Positions 33,822 to 42,452 are shown, counted from the first letter of the stretch. The stretch is 64,000 nt of DNA from Streptomyces ortus (GCF_026341275.1 NZ_JAIFZO010000002.1:1004361-1068360), one strand, 5' to 3'. Numbers and translations: made by a program. The notes: a model not told the origin generated them from the sequence alone.

Positions 33822-34651
33822 TTGGTGGCCTCCCCGGCCTTCGCCTCAAGGCGGCGTACGACGAAACCGAGCGGGATCGTGACCAGCAGATAGCACAGGC
33901 CCGCCACCAGGATCGGCGTCGAGTTGGCGGTCTCGCTGGCCAGGTCGCGGCCGAACTTGGACAGTTCGCGCTCCTCCAGGGTGACCCCGAGGAACAGCAC
34001 CAGCGAGGAGTCCTTGAAGAGGAGGACCAACTCGTTGGTGAGCGGGGGGATCACGATCCGGAACGCCTGCGGAATGATGATGGAGACCATGGCCCGCGCG
34101 TGCGAGAAGCCCAGCGAACGGGCCGCCTCCATCTGCCCCTTGGGAACGGCCTGGATGCCGGCGCGGATCGTCTCCGCCATGTACGCGGCGGCCACCAGGC
34201 CGAGCGCGAGCGCGACCTTGCCGTACGTGCCGCCGGGGATCTCCGTGCCGGGGAACGCCAGCGGCACGGCGACACCCACGAAGATGAAGATCAGCAGAGC
34301 GGGCAGCCCGCGGAAGATCTCGATGTAGATGCCGGCCAGCCAGCGGTACGGGCCGACCGAGGAGAGCCGCATCAGGGCGACGAGCACACCGAGGGCGAGA
34401 CCGAAGACGAAGCCGGACACCGTGTAGAGGACGGTGTTCTTCAGGGCCAGCGTGATGATGTCCGGGAACATCCGCTCGGCGAGGTCGACCTGGGCGAACT
34501 GGTTCCGCAGCTGTCCCCAGTCGGCCGTGAACCCGAGGGCGACCAGCGCGGCGACGAACACCGCGTACTGGACGCCCCGGGACACGGTGCGCTTCTGGCT
34601 CCTGGTCAGACCGCGCCGGCGGGGCTGGACCCGGGTGTCGGTCTCCGTCAT
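33818..34651 (-). CDS. Amino-acid ABC transporter permease
   Basis: 277-residue HisMQ-type permease with about five to six helices. The cytoplasmic EAA loop is seen as [24 protein letters not shown]. The N-terminus is Arg-rich and cytoplasmic. It makes the channel for the substrate bound by the lipoprotein at 34648. ATG at 34651 overlaps that gene's stop by 4 nt, and its own stop overlaps the ATPase start. Only one permease gene is present, so it probably acts as a homodimer. Confidence 0.92.
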   Translation of the reverse strand: MTETDTRVQPRRRGLTRSQKRTVSRGVQYAVFVAALVALGFTADWGQLRNQFAQVDLAERMFPDIITLALKNTVLYTVSGFVFGLALGVLVALMRLSSVGPYRWLAGIYIEIFRGLPALLIFIFVGVAVPLAFPGTEIPGGTYGKVALALGLVAAAYMAETIRAGIQAVPKGQMEAARSLGFSHARAMVSIIIPQAFRIVIPPLTNELVLLFKDSSLVLFLGVTLEERELSKFGRDLASETANSTPILVAGLCYLLVTIPLGFVVRRLEAKAGEATK

Positions 34652-35496
34652 GAGGAGGCGGAGGGCGAGGCGGAGGCGGCGCTCTCGTCGTAGGGGCCGA
34701 TCCACTTCTCGTACAGCTTCTTGTACGTGCCGTCGGACTTCGCGTCCGCCAGTGCCTTGTTCACGGCTTCGAGGAGCTTGGTGTTGCCCTTCTTCATCGT
34801 GAAGCCGTACTCCTCACCGGTGTTGATGTTGTCGGCGACCTCGAAGGCGGCGGCGTTGGCCTTGTCCTTGAGCCAGCCCTGGAGGACCGGGTAGTCGATG
34901 ACGACGGCCTTGACCTGGCCGGTGCGCAGACCGTTGAGGAGGGCGTCCGAGGACTCGAAGGAGACCGGGTTCAGTCCCTTGCTCTTCGCGAACTCCTCGC
35001 CGGTGGTCTGCGCCTGCGCGCCGACCTTCTTGCCCTTGAGGTCAGCGAGGGAGGAGATGCCGCTCTTCTTGTCGGCCAGGATGCCCTGGGTGGCCTCGAA
35101 GTACGGGTCGGAGAAGTCGACGTTCTTCTTGCGCTCGTCGGTGATCGTCATACCGGCCGCGGCGAGGTCGCACTGGCCGGAGTTGAGGGACCCGCCGGTC
35201 TTGAAGTTCTCGAACGGCTGGTCGAGGATCTGCTGCTTCACGCCCAGGTCCTTGGCGACCAGGTCGACCAGCGACACGTCGAAGCCCTGGACCTTGCCGT
35301 CGATCTCCGACTGGAACGGCGGGTACGGCAGGTGCGTGCAGGTGGTGAGCTGTCCGCCCTTGACGAGCTCGACCCCGTTCGCGGTGGTCTTCTTGCCCCC
35401 GTCGTCGTCCGAGGAGCAGCCGGACACGAGCAGCAGCCCGGCCGTCGCGGTGGTGGCGGCCAGAATGCGGGTTCGGCGCCCGGGGACCATCTTCAC
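34648..35496 (-). CDS. Amino-acid ABC transporter substrate-binding lipoprotein
   Basis: 282-residue periplasmic-type binding protein. The signal peptide ends LLLVSGC (lipobox, C27) so it is membrane-anchored outside the cell. Family SBP3 features include GKVQGFDVSLVDLVAKDLG, AAAGMTITDERKKNVDFSDPY and AKVVIDYPVLQGW. Length and the pattern fit glutamate/glutamine or other polar amino acids; the ligand cannot be assigned. GTG at 35496 is preferred because AGGAGGT lies 8 nt upstream. It is the first gene of the operon behind a strong promoter. Confidence 0.92.
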   Translation of the reverse strand: MKMVPGRRTRILAATTATAGLLLVSGCSSDDDGGKKTTANGVELVKGGQLTTCTHLPYPPFQSEIDGKVQGFDVSLVDLVAKDLGVKQQILDQPFENFKTGGSLNSGQCDLAAAGMTITDERKKNVDFSDPYFEATQGILADKKSGISSLADLKGKKVGAQAQTTGEEFAKSKGLNPVSFESSDALLNGLRTGQVKAVVIDYPVLQGWLKDKANAAAFEVADNINTGEEYGFTMKKGNTKLLEAVNKALADAKSDGTYKKLYEKWIGPYDESAASASPSASS

Positions 35497-35531
35497 GGGG
35501 GTGACCTCCTGTGGGGAAACTGTGACTGCTA

Positions 35532-35567
35532 ATTATAAGGATTGGTTTGAGGCTCTCAAACCAATCC
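35532..35567 (-). promoter_or_regulatory. Promoter with overlapping perfect palindromic operator
   Basis: On the minus strand, -10 TATAAT (35537-35532) is exact and TTGAGA (35559-35554), one base from consensus, is the -35 with a 16-nt spacer. The palindrome GGATTGGTTTGAG - GCT - CTCAAACCAATCC (35539-35567, 13-bp arms) covers the -35 and spacer, so a bound repressor would block polymerase. Predicted transcription start is near 35524. The regulator is not in the window. Confidence 0.72.
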
Positions 35568-35706
35568 CATGGCCGTGGGGCCGTCCGGCCTCGGAAGTCG
35601 TCGGTGGGCGACTGCTGGGACGGCGGTTACGCTCGTTGCTGCCTACCCAGTGAGTGACCAGAGCAACGTGAGCGTCGTGAGCAACGTGAGTGAAGAGAGC
35701 AACGCC

Positions 35707-36756
35707 GTGACCCATCCCCTCCTGGACCTGACGCCGCTGAGCGCCGAGCGTTTCGCGGCGATCGAGGACCGCGTGACGCGGCTGCTCTCCACCGAGCAGG
35801 ACGTCGTGATCATGCAGGGCGAGGCGCTGCTTCCGCTGGAAGGGGCGATCCGCGGCGCGGCCGGTCCCGGCACGACGGCCCTCAACGTGATCACCGGCCC
35901 GTACGGGCAGACGTTCGGCGACTGGCTGCGGGACTGCGGCGCGACCGTGTACGACCTGGCCGTCCCCTTCCACACGGCGGTCACGGCCGATCAGATCCGC
36001 GACGCCCTCGCCGAGCACCCCGAGATCGACTTCGTCTCCCTGGTGCACGCGGAGGCGGCCACCGGGAACACCAATCCGGTCGCGGAGATCGGCGAGGTCG
36101 TACGGGCGCACGGCGCCCTCTTCTACCTGGACGCGGTGGCCTCGGTCGGCGCGGAGCCGGTGCTGCCGGACGCGTGGGGCGTGGACCTGTGCGTGATCGG
36201 GGCACAGAAGGCGATGGGCGGGCCCGCGGGGGTCTCGGCGGTGTCCGTGAGCGAGCGGGCGTGGGCGCGGATGGCCGCGAACCCGGCCGCGCCGCGGCGG
36301 TCCTACCTCTCCCTCCTGGACTGGAAGCAGCGGTGGGTCGACGCCGGGCGCAAGGTTCTTCTCCACGCGCCGGCGCAGCTGGAGATGCTGGCACTGGAGG
36401 CGTGTGTGGACCGTATCGAGGCGGAGGGCCTGGAGACGGTGATGGCGCGGCACGCGGCGGCTGCGGCGGCGACGCGGGCGGGGGCGCTCGCGCTGGGCGT
36501 CGGGCTTGAGCCGTACGTGTATGAGGCGTCGAACGCGGCGCCGGTCGCCACGACGTTGCGGGTCCCCGTGGGGGTGGACGCCTCGGAAGTGGTGGCCGCC
36601 GCGTTGGCCGTCGACCCCTCGCTCCCGCTCGTCGCGGGTGGGGGTGCGCTGGCGTCGTCGATGATCCGGGTCAACCACTACGGGCCTGCGGCCGACCCTG
36701 TCGTGGCCGGGGCCTGCCTCACCGCGCTGCGCACGGTGCTGGCGGCGACCACCTGA
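35707..36756 (+). CDS. Class V aminotransferase (serine-pyruvate/alanine-glyoxylate type)
   Basis: 349-residue PLP enzyme. The PLP lysine sits in LCVIGAQKAMGGPAGVSAVS; FYLDAVASVGAEPVLPDAWG holds the Asp that pairs with the pyridine nitrogen, and NVITGPYGQTFGDWL and SLVHAEAATGNTNPV are typical. Likely pyridoxal-dependent transamination or lyase chemistry on a small amino acid. Start: GTG at 35707 is preferred over several in-frame GTGs upstream (35650 onward), a region with repeats of AGCAACGTGAG. Divergent from the amino-acid transporter operon, which suggests related metabolism. Confidence 0.82.
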   Translation: MTHPLLDLTPLSAERFAAIEDRVTRLLSTEQDVVIMQGEALLPLEGAIRGAAGPGTTALNVITGPYGQTFGDWLRDCGATVYDLAVPFHTAVTADQIRDALAEHPEIDFVSLVHAEAATGNTNPVAEIGEVVRAHGALFYLDAVASVGAEPVLPDAWGVDLCVIGAQKAMGGPAGVSAVSVSERAWARMAANPAAPRRSYLSLLDWKQRWVDAGRKVLLHAPAQLEMLALEACVDRIEAEGLETVMARHAAAAAATRAGALALGVGLEPYVYEASNAAPVATTLRVPVGVDASEVVAAALAVDPSLPLVAGGGALASSMIRVNHYGPAADPVVAGACLTALRTVLAATT

Positions 36757-36790
36757 GCATCGACGCCGGCTGCGGCCCCGGCGGGGGCCG

Positions 36791-36871
36791 TTCGCGCAGA
36801 TCCCCGCGCCCCTGAAAGCCACAAGCAGAAAGACTGCGCCGTTCCCCGCGTCCCTGGTGGGACGCGGGGAA
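36791..36871. repeat. Dispersed repeat copies with a 13-bp hairpin
   Basis: A copy in CGCGCAGATCCCCGCGCCCC begins near 36793 and a second arm GACTGCGCCGTTCCCCGCG near 36832; within the latter, TTCCCCGCGTCCC (36842-36854), loop TGGT, GGGACGCGGGGAA (36859-36871) makes a perfect 13-bp stem. Located between the aminotransferase stop and the DsbA-like gene, likely a terminator for the former. Confidence 0.78.
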
Positions 36872-36940
36872 TACGTTGCGCTTCTTGAATGTTCATGCAT
36901 TCAGCTGAGCCGGTCGTCTGGTCGAGGGAGAGTTCGAGTC

Positions 36941-37666
36941 ATGCGCGTCGAGATCTGGAGCGACATCGCCTGCCCGTGGTGCTACGTGGGCAAGGCCCGC
37001 TTCGAGAAGGCCCTCACCGCCTTCCCGCACCGCGACGCCGTCGAGGTCGTACACCGCTCCTTCGAGCTCGACCCGCACCGCGCCAAGGACGACATCCAGC
37101 CCGTCATCCCCATGCTCACCAAGAAGTACGGCATGAGCGAGGCCCAGGCCCAGGCCGGCGAGGAGAACCTCGGCACCCAGGCCGCCGCCGAAGGGCTGGA
37201 CTACCGCACCCGCGACCGCGACCACGGCAGCACCTTCGACATGCACCGGCTCCTGCACCTCGCCAAGGAGCGGGGCCGCCAGGACGAGCTGATCCAGCAC
37301 CTGTACAAGGCGAACTTCGCCGAGGAGCGTTCCGTCTTCGGCGACGACGAGCGGCTCGTGGAGCTGGCGGTCGACGCCGGACTCGACGCGGACGAGGCCC
37401 GCAAGGTGCTCGCCGACCCGGCCGCGTACGCCGACGAGGTCCGCGCCGACGAGCGCGAGGCCGCCGAGCTGGGCGCGAACGGCGTGCCGTTCTTCGTCCT
37501 GGACCGCAAGTACGGCGTCTCCGGCGCCCAGCCCGCCGAGGTCTTCGCGCAGGCACTGGAGCAGGCGTGGGCCAGCCACTCCCCGCTCAAGCTGATCCAG
37601 CCGGACGGCAAGGGCGACGCCGAGGCCTGCGGTCCGGACGGCTGCGCGGTGCCCCAGCAGCACTGA
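36941..37666 (+). CDS. DsbA-family thioredoxin-fold oxidoreductase (FrnE-like)
   Basis: 241-residue cytoplasmic protein (no signal peptide). The active site CPWC (C11, C14) is in WSDIACPWCYVGKARFE; the thioredoxin fold has the usual all-helical insertion, and FFVLDRKYGVSGAQ marks the cis-Pro region (GVPFF before it). It probably reduces or isomerises disulfides or acts as a glutathione/mycothiol-type transferase. The C-terminus ends CGPDGCAVPQQH, two more Cys. A TGAATG/CATTCA inverted repeat (36886-36903) lies upstream as a possible operator. ATG at 36941 has GGGAGAG upstream. Confidence 0.9.
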   Translation: MRVEIWSDIACPWCYVGKARFEKALTAFPHRDAVEVVHRSFELDPHRAKDDIQPVIPMLTKKYGMSEAQAQAGEENLGTQAAAEGLDYRTRDRDHGSTFDMHRLLHLAKERGRQDELIQHLYKANFAEERSVFGDDERLVELAVDAGLDADEARKVLADPAAYADEVRADEREAAELGANGVPFFVLDRKYGVSGAQPAEVFAQALEQAWASHSPLKLIQPDGKGDAEACGPDGCAVPQQH

Positions 37667-37701
37667 CCACACCGCTGAACCGGGCCTCTCACCTGGACAT
37701 A

Positions 37702-37727
37702 TAAGCGTTCCTTCGCGGAACCGCTTA
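37702..37727. promoter_or_regulatory. Inverted repeat before the second aminotransferase
   Basis: TAAGCGTTCC (37702-37711) and GGAACCGCTTA (37717-37727) pair with one bulged C across a 5-nt spacer TTCGC. It lies in the 107-nt gap upstream of the 37774 gene. It may be an operator of that gene or a terminator of the preceding DsbA-like gene; no U-run follows. Confidence 0.5.
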
Positions 37728-37773
37728 AAAGAACGCAATGGACGGGGAGGTCTCCGCGCCGCAGAGTGGTCGC

Positions 37774-38823
37774 ATGGAGACCTTCGAGAGCCTCGTCCGT
37801 TCCGAGTTCGCCCCGAAGAACACCTATCTGAACACCGCCAGTACCGGGCTGCTCCCGGCCCGCGCGGTGGCGGCCATGCGCGCCGGCATCGAGTCCGTGG
37901 CGGCCGGCCGGCCGCAGGACATGTTCGCCGACGTGGAGGCGGCCCGTGCCTCCTTCGCGCGGCTCGTCGGCGTTCCGGACAGCCGGGTCGCGGCCGGGGC
38001 GTCGGTCGCCGTCTACACCGCGCTGATCGCCGCCTCGCTGCCCGAGGGCGCCGAAGTCCTCACCGCCGAGGGCGACTTCACCTCCGTGGTGAACCCCTTC
38101 CATGTACGCCGCGGGCTCAAGGTGCGCTCGGTGCCGCTGGAGCGGATCGCCGAGTCGGTGCGCCCCGGCACCGCGCTCGTCGCGGTGAGTGCCGCGCAGT
38201 CCGCGGACGGCCGGATCGCGGACCTGCCGGCGCTGCGCGAGGCCGCCCGCGCCCACGGCGCCCGTACGTACATCGACGCGTCCCAGGCGGCCGGATGGCT
38301 GCCGGTCGACGCGGACGCGTACGACTATGTCTCCTCCGTCGCCTTCAAGTGGCTCGTCTGCCCGCGGGGCGTGGCCTTCCTCGTCGTCCCGGAGGACTTC
38401 GGAGGGCTCGATCCCGTCTTCGCGGGCTGGGTGGCGGGAGAGAACCCCTGGGACAGCTGCTACGGGCCGGTAGAGGAACTCGCCCACTCGGCGCGGCGGT
38501 TCGACGAGAGTCCCAGCCTCTTCTCGTACGCGGGCGCCCGCCACTCCCTGGAACTGGTCGAGAAGCTGGGCGTGGAGACCGTACGCGCCCATGACCTCGG
38601 CCTCGCCGACCGCTTCCGGGCAGGTCTCGCCCCGCTGGGGCACGAGCCGGTCCCGGCACCGGGGTCGGCGATCGTCTCCGTGCCCGGACTCGGTCACCGG
38701 CAGCCGGAGCTGAGCCGGGCGGGGATCGAGGTGTCCGACCGCGCGGGCCATCTGAGGGCCGCCTTCCACCTGTACAACGTGCCCGCGGATGTCGACCGTC
38801 TGCTGGAGGTCCTGTCCGGATGA
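37774..38823 (+). CDS. Class V aminotransferase / cysteine-desulfurase-like PLP enzyme
   Basis: 349-residue PLP protein of the isopenicillin-N epimerase/SufS-like group. The PLP lysine is in SSVAFKWLVCPRGVAFLV, the pyridine-binding Asp in TYIDASQAAGWLPVDA; NTYLNTASTGLLPARAV starts the fold. Reaction not defined by sequence. ATG at 37774 (METFESLV) is typical of the family start; ATG at 37738 adds 12 residues and lies just behind the inverted repeat. It may be cotranscribed with the sigma gene, which begins 55 nt later. Confidence 0.82.
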   Translation: METFESLVRSEFAPKNTYLNTASTGLLPARAVAAMRAGIESVAAGRPQDMFADVEAARASFARLVGVPDSRVAAGASVAVYTALIAASLPEGAEVLTAEGDFTSVVNPFHVRRGLKVRSVPLERIAESVRPGTALVAVSAAQSADGRIADLPALREAARAHGARTYIDASQAAGWLPVDADAYDYVSSVAFKWLVCPRGVAFLVVPEDFGGLDPVFAGWVAGENPWDSCYGPVEELAHSARRFDESPSLFSYAGARHSLELVEKLGVETVRAHDLGLADRFRAGLAPLGHEPVPAPGSAIVSVPGLGHRQPELSRAGIEVSDRAGHLRAAFHLYNVPADVDRLLEVLSG

Positions 38824-38877
38824 GCCCCCGGGCCACTGGCGCGCGGCCCACGGGACCGCTAGGAAGGGCACCACGAG

Positions 38878-39495
38878 GTGGTGGTGCCGGTGGAGCCAAC
38901 TCTCCACACGTCCGAACGGCCGTCCGCGGATGCGGAGTTGCACCGGCGGCTGGTGTACGGCGAGGAGACCGCGCTGGCCGAGGCGTACGCGGCGTACGGC
39001 GGCCTGGTCCGGCGCGTCGCGGTCCGGGTCACGCGCAGCGCGGTGGCCGCCGAGGACGTGGCGCAGGAGGTCTTCGCCCAGCTGTGGAGCAGGCCGTACG
39101 CGTTCGACCCCGACCGGGGCTCGATGCGTACCTGGCTGTCCCTGCTCGCGCACCGGCGGGCCGTGGACTGGGTGCGCAGCGAGGCACGGCACCGCAAGGA
39201 AGCGCGTGCGGACGACTCGGCGCTGCACTCCATCCCGGACTCCGGGCCGGGGCCCGACGAGGCGTTCGTCGACCGCGAACGCTCGCTCCTGCTGCACTCC
39301 GCGCTCGCCGAACTCCCCGAGCCCCAGCGGGAGGTGGTCCTCCTCGCCTACTTCGCGGGCCGCACCTACCGCCAGGCGGCCGTCGAGCTGGGTATCCCGG
39401 AGGGCACGGCCAAGACCCGATTACGGTCGGCGTTGCGCAAGTTGGCCGTGTCGTTGGGCGACCCGTCGGATCCGGCGTGGGAAAGGGGCGCATGA
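38878..39495 (+). CDS. ECF sigma factor with a TTA codon
   Basis: 205-residue sigma-70 ECF protein. Region 2 is seen as GGLVRRVAVRVTRSAVAAED then VAQEVFAQLWSRP and the -10-recognising LLAHRRAVDWVRSEAR; region 4 is PEPQREVVLLAYFAGRTYRQ, with AVELGIPEGTAKTRLRSAL. Start GTG at 38878 has GGAAGG at 9 nt; further GTGs at 38881 and 38884 are possible. Codon 182 is TTA (39421-39423), which in Streptomyces depends on the bldA tRNA, so its translation should be developmental or stage-dependent. The anti-sigma candidate follows. Confidence 0.9.
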   Translation: MVVPVEPTLHTSERPSADAELHRRLVYGEETALAEAYAAYGGLVRRVAVRVTRSAVAAEDVAQEVFAQLWSRPYAFDPDRGSMRTWLSLLAHRRAVDWVRSEARHRKEARADDSALHSIPDSGPGPDEAFVDRERSLLLHSALAELPEPQREVVLLAYFAGRTYRQAAVELGIPEGTAKTRLRSALRKLAVSLGDPSDPAWERGA

Positions 39496-39520
39496 TGGCG
39501 CCAGGGAAAGAAGGCCTCCG

Positions 39521-40573
39521 GTGAGCGACGACCACGACGGCGTGCCCGAACTGCTGGCCGCCTGGGCCTTCGGCGCGCTGCAGCCCGCGGACGAGAGGGC
39601 CGTGCCGCTGCATCTGGCCGGGTGCGAGAGCTGCGCCGCGGAGGCGGAGCGGCTGCGGGAGACGGTACGGCTGCTGGACGGGCCTCCGGGGGCACCGGAG
39701 CAGGCCGCCGTGCACAACGGTGCCGCCCTGCCGGACGGCGTGCTCGCCGCGGCCCGGCGGGCGCGGCCCACCGCGCCGCGCGTCGCCGCGCACGCCGCCC
39801 CGTACGCGGCGGCGGTCACCGGGCTCACCGCTCTGCTGCGCGAGGTGGACGGCCGCCGGCCGTGGGGCACTCCCGTGGTGCACGACTGGGATGTCCGGGA
39901 CACGGTCGGTCATCTGATCGCCGCCGACGAGGAGTTGGCCCGGCTGCTCGGCGTGTCCGCGGACGGCGCGGCGGCGGACGTTCCGGCCTCCCGGGGCGGG
40001 CCGGACCTGCCGTGGGAGGAGGCCTGGGAGGCCAGGACCGCCGACATGATCGCGTACCAGCGGACGCGCTCCCCCGAGGAGACGGTGGCCGCGTGGGCGG
40101 CGCAGAGTTCGGCGCTGCTGGCGACGCCCGAGGCCCGGGATCCCGAACGGGCCTCGCACGCCACGACGATGCTGGGCGTACGGCTGCCGGTGGCCGACCA
40201 TTTCCTGGGGCGCGCCTTCGAGACCTGGATCCACACGGTGGACATCGGCCGCGCCCTCGGGCTCGCCGTGCCGCCGCCGGTCGAGGCCCACCTCGGGCAG
40301 ATGGTCCGGCTGGCCGTCCGGATGCTCGGTCTGGCGCTGGGGCCGACGGCGCCGCCGGTGCTGTTCGCCGTGACGGGCGTCGAGGGCGATCTCCAGTGGG
40401 TGCTCGGCTCCGAGGGCGAGCCGGTCCGGGGTGAACTGGCCCTGCGGGCCGTGGACTTCTGCCTGCTGGTGGGAGGACGCCACACACCCGCCTCGATCCC
40501 CCGCGGTGTGGAGGGCGACGAGAACGCCGTACGCGCCGTACTGGAACAGGCGGCGGCGCTGGCCTGGCTCTAG
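39521..40573 (+). CDS. Zinc-finger anti-sigma / maleylpyruvate-isomerase-like protein
   Basis: 350-residue protein joining two parts. N-terminal 75 residues form a zf-HC2 anti-sigma-type zinc-binding motif (PLHLAGCESCAAEAERL, with an upstream His/Asp) that usually binds an ECF sigma factor. The rest resembles the mycothiol-dependent maleylpyruvate isomerase family (DinB-like): HDWDVRDTVGHLIAADEEL, LGRAFETWIHTVDIGRALG. Gene position 25 nt after the ECF sigma gene argues that it is its regulator. GTG at 39521 is used (GGCCTCCG upstream). Coupling inferred from order. Confidence 0.85.
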   Translation: MSDDHDGVPELLAAWAFGALQPADERAVPLHLAGCESCAAEAERLRETVRLLDGPPGAPEQAAVHNGAALPDGVLAAARRARPTAPRVAAHAAPYAAAVTGLTALLREVDGRRPWGTPVVHDWDVRDTVGHLIAADEELARLLGVSADGAAADVPASRGGPDLPWEEAWEARTADMIAYQRTRSPEETVAAWAAQSSALLATPEARDPERASHATTMLGVRLPVADHFLGRAFETWIHTVDIGRALGLAVPPPVEAHLGQMVRLAVRMLGLALGPTAPPVLFAVTGVEGDLQWVLGSEGEPVRGELALRAVDFCLLVGGRHTPASIPRGVEGDENAVRAVLEQAAALAWL

Positions 40574-40608
40574 ACCCTGGGCCCGCTGCCTGCGCGAGGC
40601 CCGGCGCG

Positions 40609-40710
40609 GACCGGGTCTCAGGGCCCGCCCGTCAGCGCAGAGCTCGGTGCCGACCGGGTCTCAGAGCCCGTCGGCGCGGGGCCCCGCGCCGGGCAGGGTC
40701 TCAGGGCCTG
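40609..40710. repeat. Three direct repeats of a 19-bp word
   Basis: GACCGGGTCTCAGGGCCCG at 40609, GACCGGGTCTCAGAGCCCG at 40652, and GGCAGGGTCTCAGGGCCTG at 40692, about 40-43 bp apart, between the anti-sigma and MarR genes; the last overlaps the stop of the minus-strand MarR gene. The 40-bp period suggests four helical turns, so repeated protein binding is a possibility. Confidence 0.75.
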
Positions 40711-41234
40711 TCACCGCCGGTCGGGCCGGCCGGGCAGTCGGTGGTCTCCGTGCACAGGTTCGCCTCGACGCGTGCGAGGAGTCCGGCGAGCTGCTCGCGC
40801 TCGTCGGTGCTCAGCCCGGCGAGGGTGTGTTCCTCCAGGCCCGTCCAGACCCGGGTGACCTCGTCGTGCAGGCCGCAGCTGTCCTCCGTCGCCTCGACGA
40901 GGACCGCGCGGCCGTCCCTGGGGTCGGGGCGGCGGCGGACGTGTCCCGCCTGCTCCAGCCGCTGGAGCATCTTCGTGACCGTCGACGGATCGAGCTCGAC
41001 CGCCTTGATCAGCTCCGACTGGCGCACCGCGCCCGCGTCCCACAGGTGCATCATCACGAACTCCTGGCCGGGGTAGAGCCCGGCCCCGCGCAGCAGCCTG
41101 CCCGCCGCGGCCCGGTGCATCCGGGCCACCCGGGAGATGGCGTAGCTGACCTGTCCGCCGCACGCCGCGGAGGGCGCCTCCTCGGTACAGGCGGGGTCGG
41201 CCTGAGAGGTTGCGACCTCTTGGGTGGCACTCAT
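40701..41234 (-). CDS. MarR family transcriptional regulator
   Basis: 177-residue winged-helix regulator. The DNA-binding part is YPGQEFVMMHLWDAGAVRQS, then DPSTVTKMLQRLEQAGHVRRRPDPRDGRAVLV (wing DxRDGR). The N-terminus is Ser/Ala-rich and the C-terminus Gly/Pro-rich with a few Cys. It is divergent from an Old Yellow Enzyme gene; the interval has three TTGGCCGA-type sites, its likely operators. Such MarR proteins commonly repress a neighbouring reductase in response to electrophiles. Confidence 0.9.
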   Translation of the reverse strand: MSATQEVATSQADPACTEEAPSAACGGQVSYAISRVARMHRAAAGRLLRGAGLYPGQEFVMMHLWDAGAVRQSELIKAVELDPSTVTKMLQRLEQAGHVRRRPDPRDGRAVLVEATEDSCGLHDEVTRVWTGLEEHTLAGLSTDEREQLAGLLARVEANLCTETTDCPAGPTGGDRP

Positions 41235-41261
41235 CCTGGCTCCTGGTTCCGCGCGTGTTCG

Positions 41262-41347
41262 TATCGGCCAAGCTTTTCACGGGACAAAACTTGGCCGACC
41301 AAGGAATGGGTTACGGTGGCCCCTTGTTCCAATCTTTGGCCGACCAT
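41262..41347. promoter_or_regulatory. Triple MarR operator region between divergent genes
   Basis: Three copies of the half-conserved word: TATCGGCCAAG (41262, reverse orientation), CTTGGCCGACCAAG (41290-41303, near-palindrome with CTTGG/CCAAG arms), and TTTGGCCGACCAT (41335-41347). The last two are 45 bp apart. They sit between the MarR start and the reductase start, as expected for a repressor controlling both promoters. Confidence 0.78.
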
Positions 41348-41379
41348 ATACATTCCCCGCACTCTTCCCAGGAGCAGCC

Positions 41380-42441
41380 GTGACCACCGCATACGACCCC
41401 ATCGACCTGTCCGGCACACCGCTCGCCAACCGCATCGTCATGGCGCCGATGACCCGCAGCCGGGCCGGCGCCGGCGGAGCGCCGACCGATACCGTCGTCG
41501 AGTACTACACGCAGCGGGCCTCCGCCGGCCTGATCGTCACCGAGGGCACCCAGCCGTCCGTGGTGGGCCAGGGTTACCCGGACACCCCGGGGCTGCACAG
41601 TGCCGAGCAGATCGCGGCCTGGCGCAAGGTGACCGACGCCGTGCACGCCGCGGGCGGCCGGATCTTCGCGCAGCTCATGCACGCGGGCCGGATCGGCCAC
41701 CCCAGCCTGCTGCCCGACGGGCTCGTCAACGTCGGCGCCTCGCCCGTACGGGCCGAGGGCCAGGTCTACACCCATGAGGGCCCCCTCGACTTCGTCACCC
41801 CGCGCGAGCTGACCGGCGACGAGGTCCGCGCCACCATCGGCGAGTTCGCGAGCGCCGCCCGGAACGCGATCGAGGCCGGCTTCGACGGTGTCGAGCTGCA
41901 CGGCGCCAACGGCTATCTGATCCACCAGTTCCTGGCCCCGGGCTCCAACCTCCGCACCGACGAGTGGGGCGGCCCGGCCGAGAACCGCGTCCGGTTCGCG
42001 GTCGAGACCGTCAAGGCCGTCGCCGCGGAGATCGGCGCGGGGCGCACGGCCATCCGCCTCTCCCCCGGCAACCCGTACAACGACATCCGGGAGCCCGAGC
42101 CGGAGGCGGCGTACACCGCGCTGGTGGACGCGCTGGAGCCGCTGGGTCTGGCCTATCTGCACATCACCGAGGTGGGCGAGATCCGTGAGCTGACGCTCGC
42201 GCTGCGCAAGCGGTTCAGCGGCACGTTCATCCTGAACCCGGCGACCGAGGGGCCGACCGGCCCCGAGTCCCTGGCCCTGGTCGAGGACGGCACCGCCGAC
42301 CTGGTCGCGTACGGCCAGCTGTTCCTGGCCAACCCGGACCTGCCCGCCCGGCTGAAGGCCGGCGGCCCCGTCAACGAGGCCGACCCGGCGACGTTCTTCG
42401 GCGGGGACGCGAAGGGCTACACCGACTACCCGGCGCTGTAG
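41380..42441 (+). CDS. Old-Yellow-Enzyme family alkene reductase (NADH:flavin oxidoreductase)
   Basis: 353-residue FMN-dependent TIM-barrel reductase of the NemA/OYE group. It starts YDPIDLSGTPLANRIVMAPMTRSRA, has the catalytic Tyr region HGANGYLIHQFLAPGSNLRTDEWGG, FMN/His-Asn ligands in FDGVELHGANG, and DLVAYGQLFLANPDLPARL near the end. It should reduce activated C=C bonds or nitro compounds. GTG at 41380 is selected because AGGAG is at 41370-41374; the upstream in-frame ATG at 41224 lies in the operator region. Likely induced by relief of MarR repression. Confidence 0.93.
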   Translation: MTTAYDPIDLSGTPLANRIVMAPMTRSRAGAGGAPTDTVVEYYTQRASAGLIVTEGTQPSVVGQGYPDTPGLHSAEQIAAWRKVTDAVHAAGGRIFAQLMHAGRIGHPSLLPDGLVNVGASPVRAEGQVYTHEGPLDFVTPRELTGDEVRATIGEFASAARNAIEAGFDGVELHGANGYLIHQFLAPGSNLRTDEWGGPAENRVRFAVETVKAVAAEIGAGRTAIRLSPGNPYNDIREPEPEAAYTALVDALEPLGLAYLHITEVGEIRELTLALRKRFSGTFILNPATEGPTGPESLALVEDGTADLVAYGQLFLANPDLPARLKAGGPVNEADPATFFGGDAKGYTDYPAL

Positions 42442-42452
42442 TCGCGCCAGGC

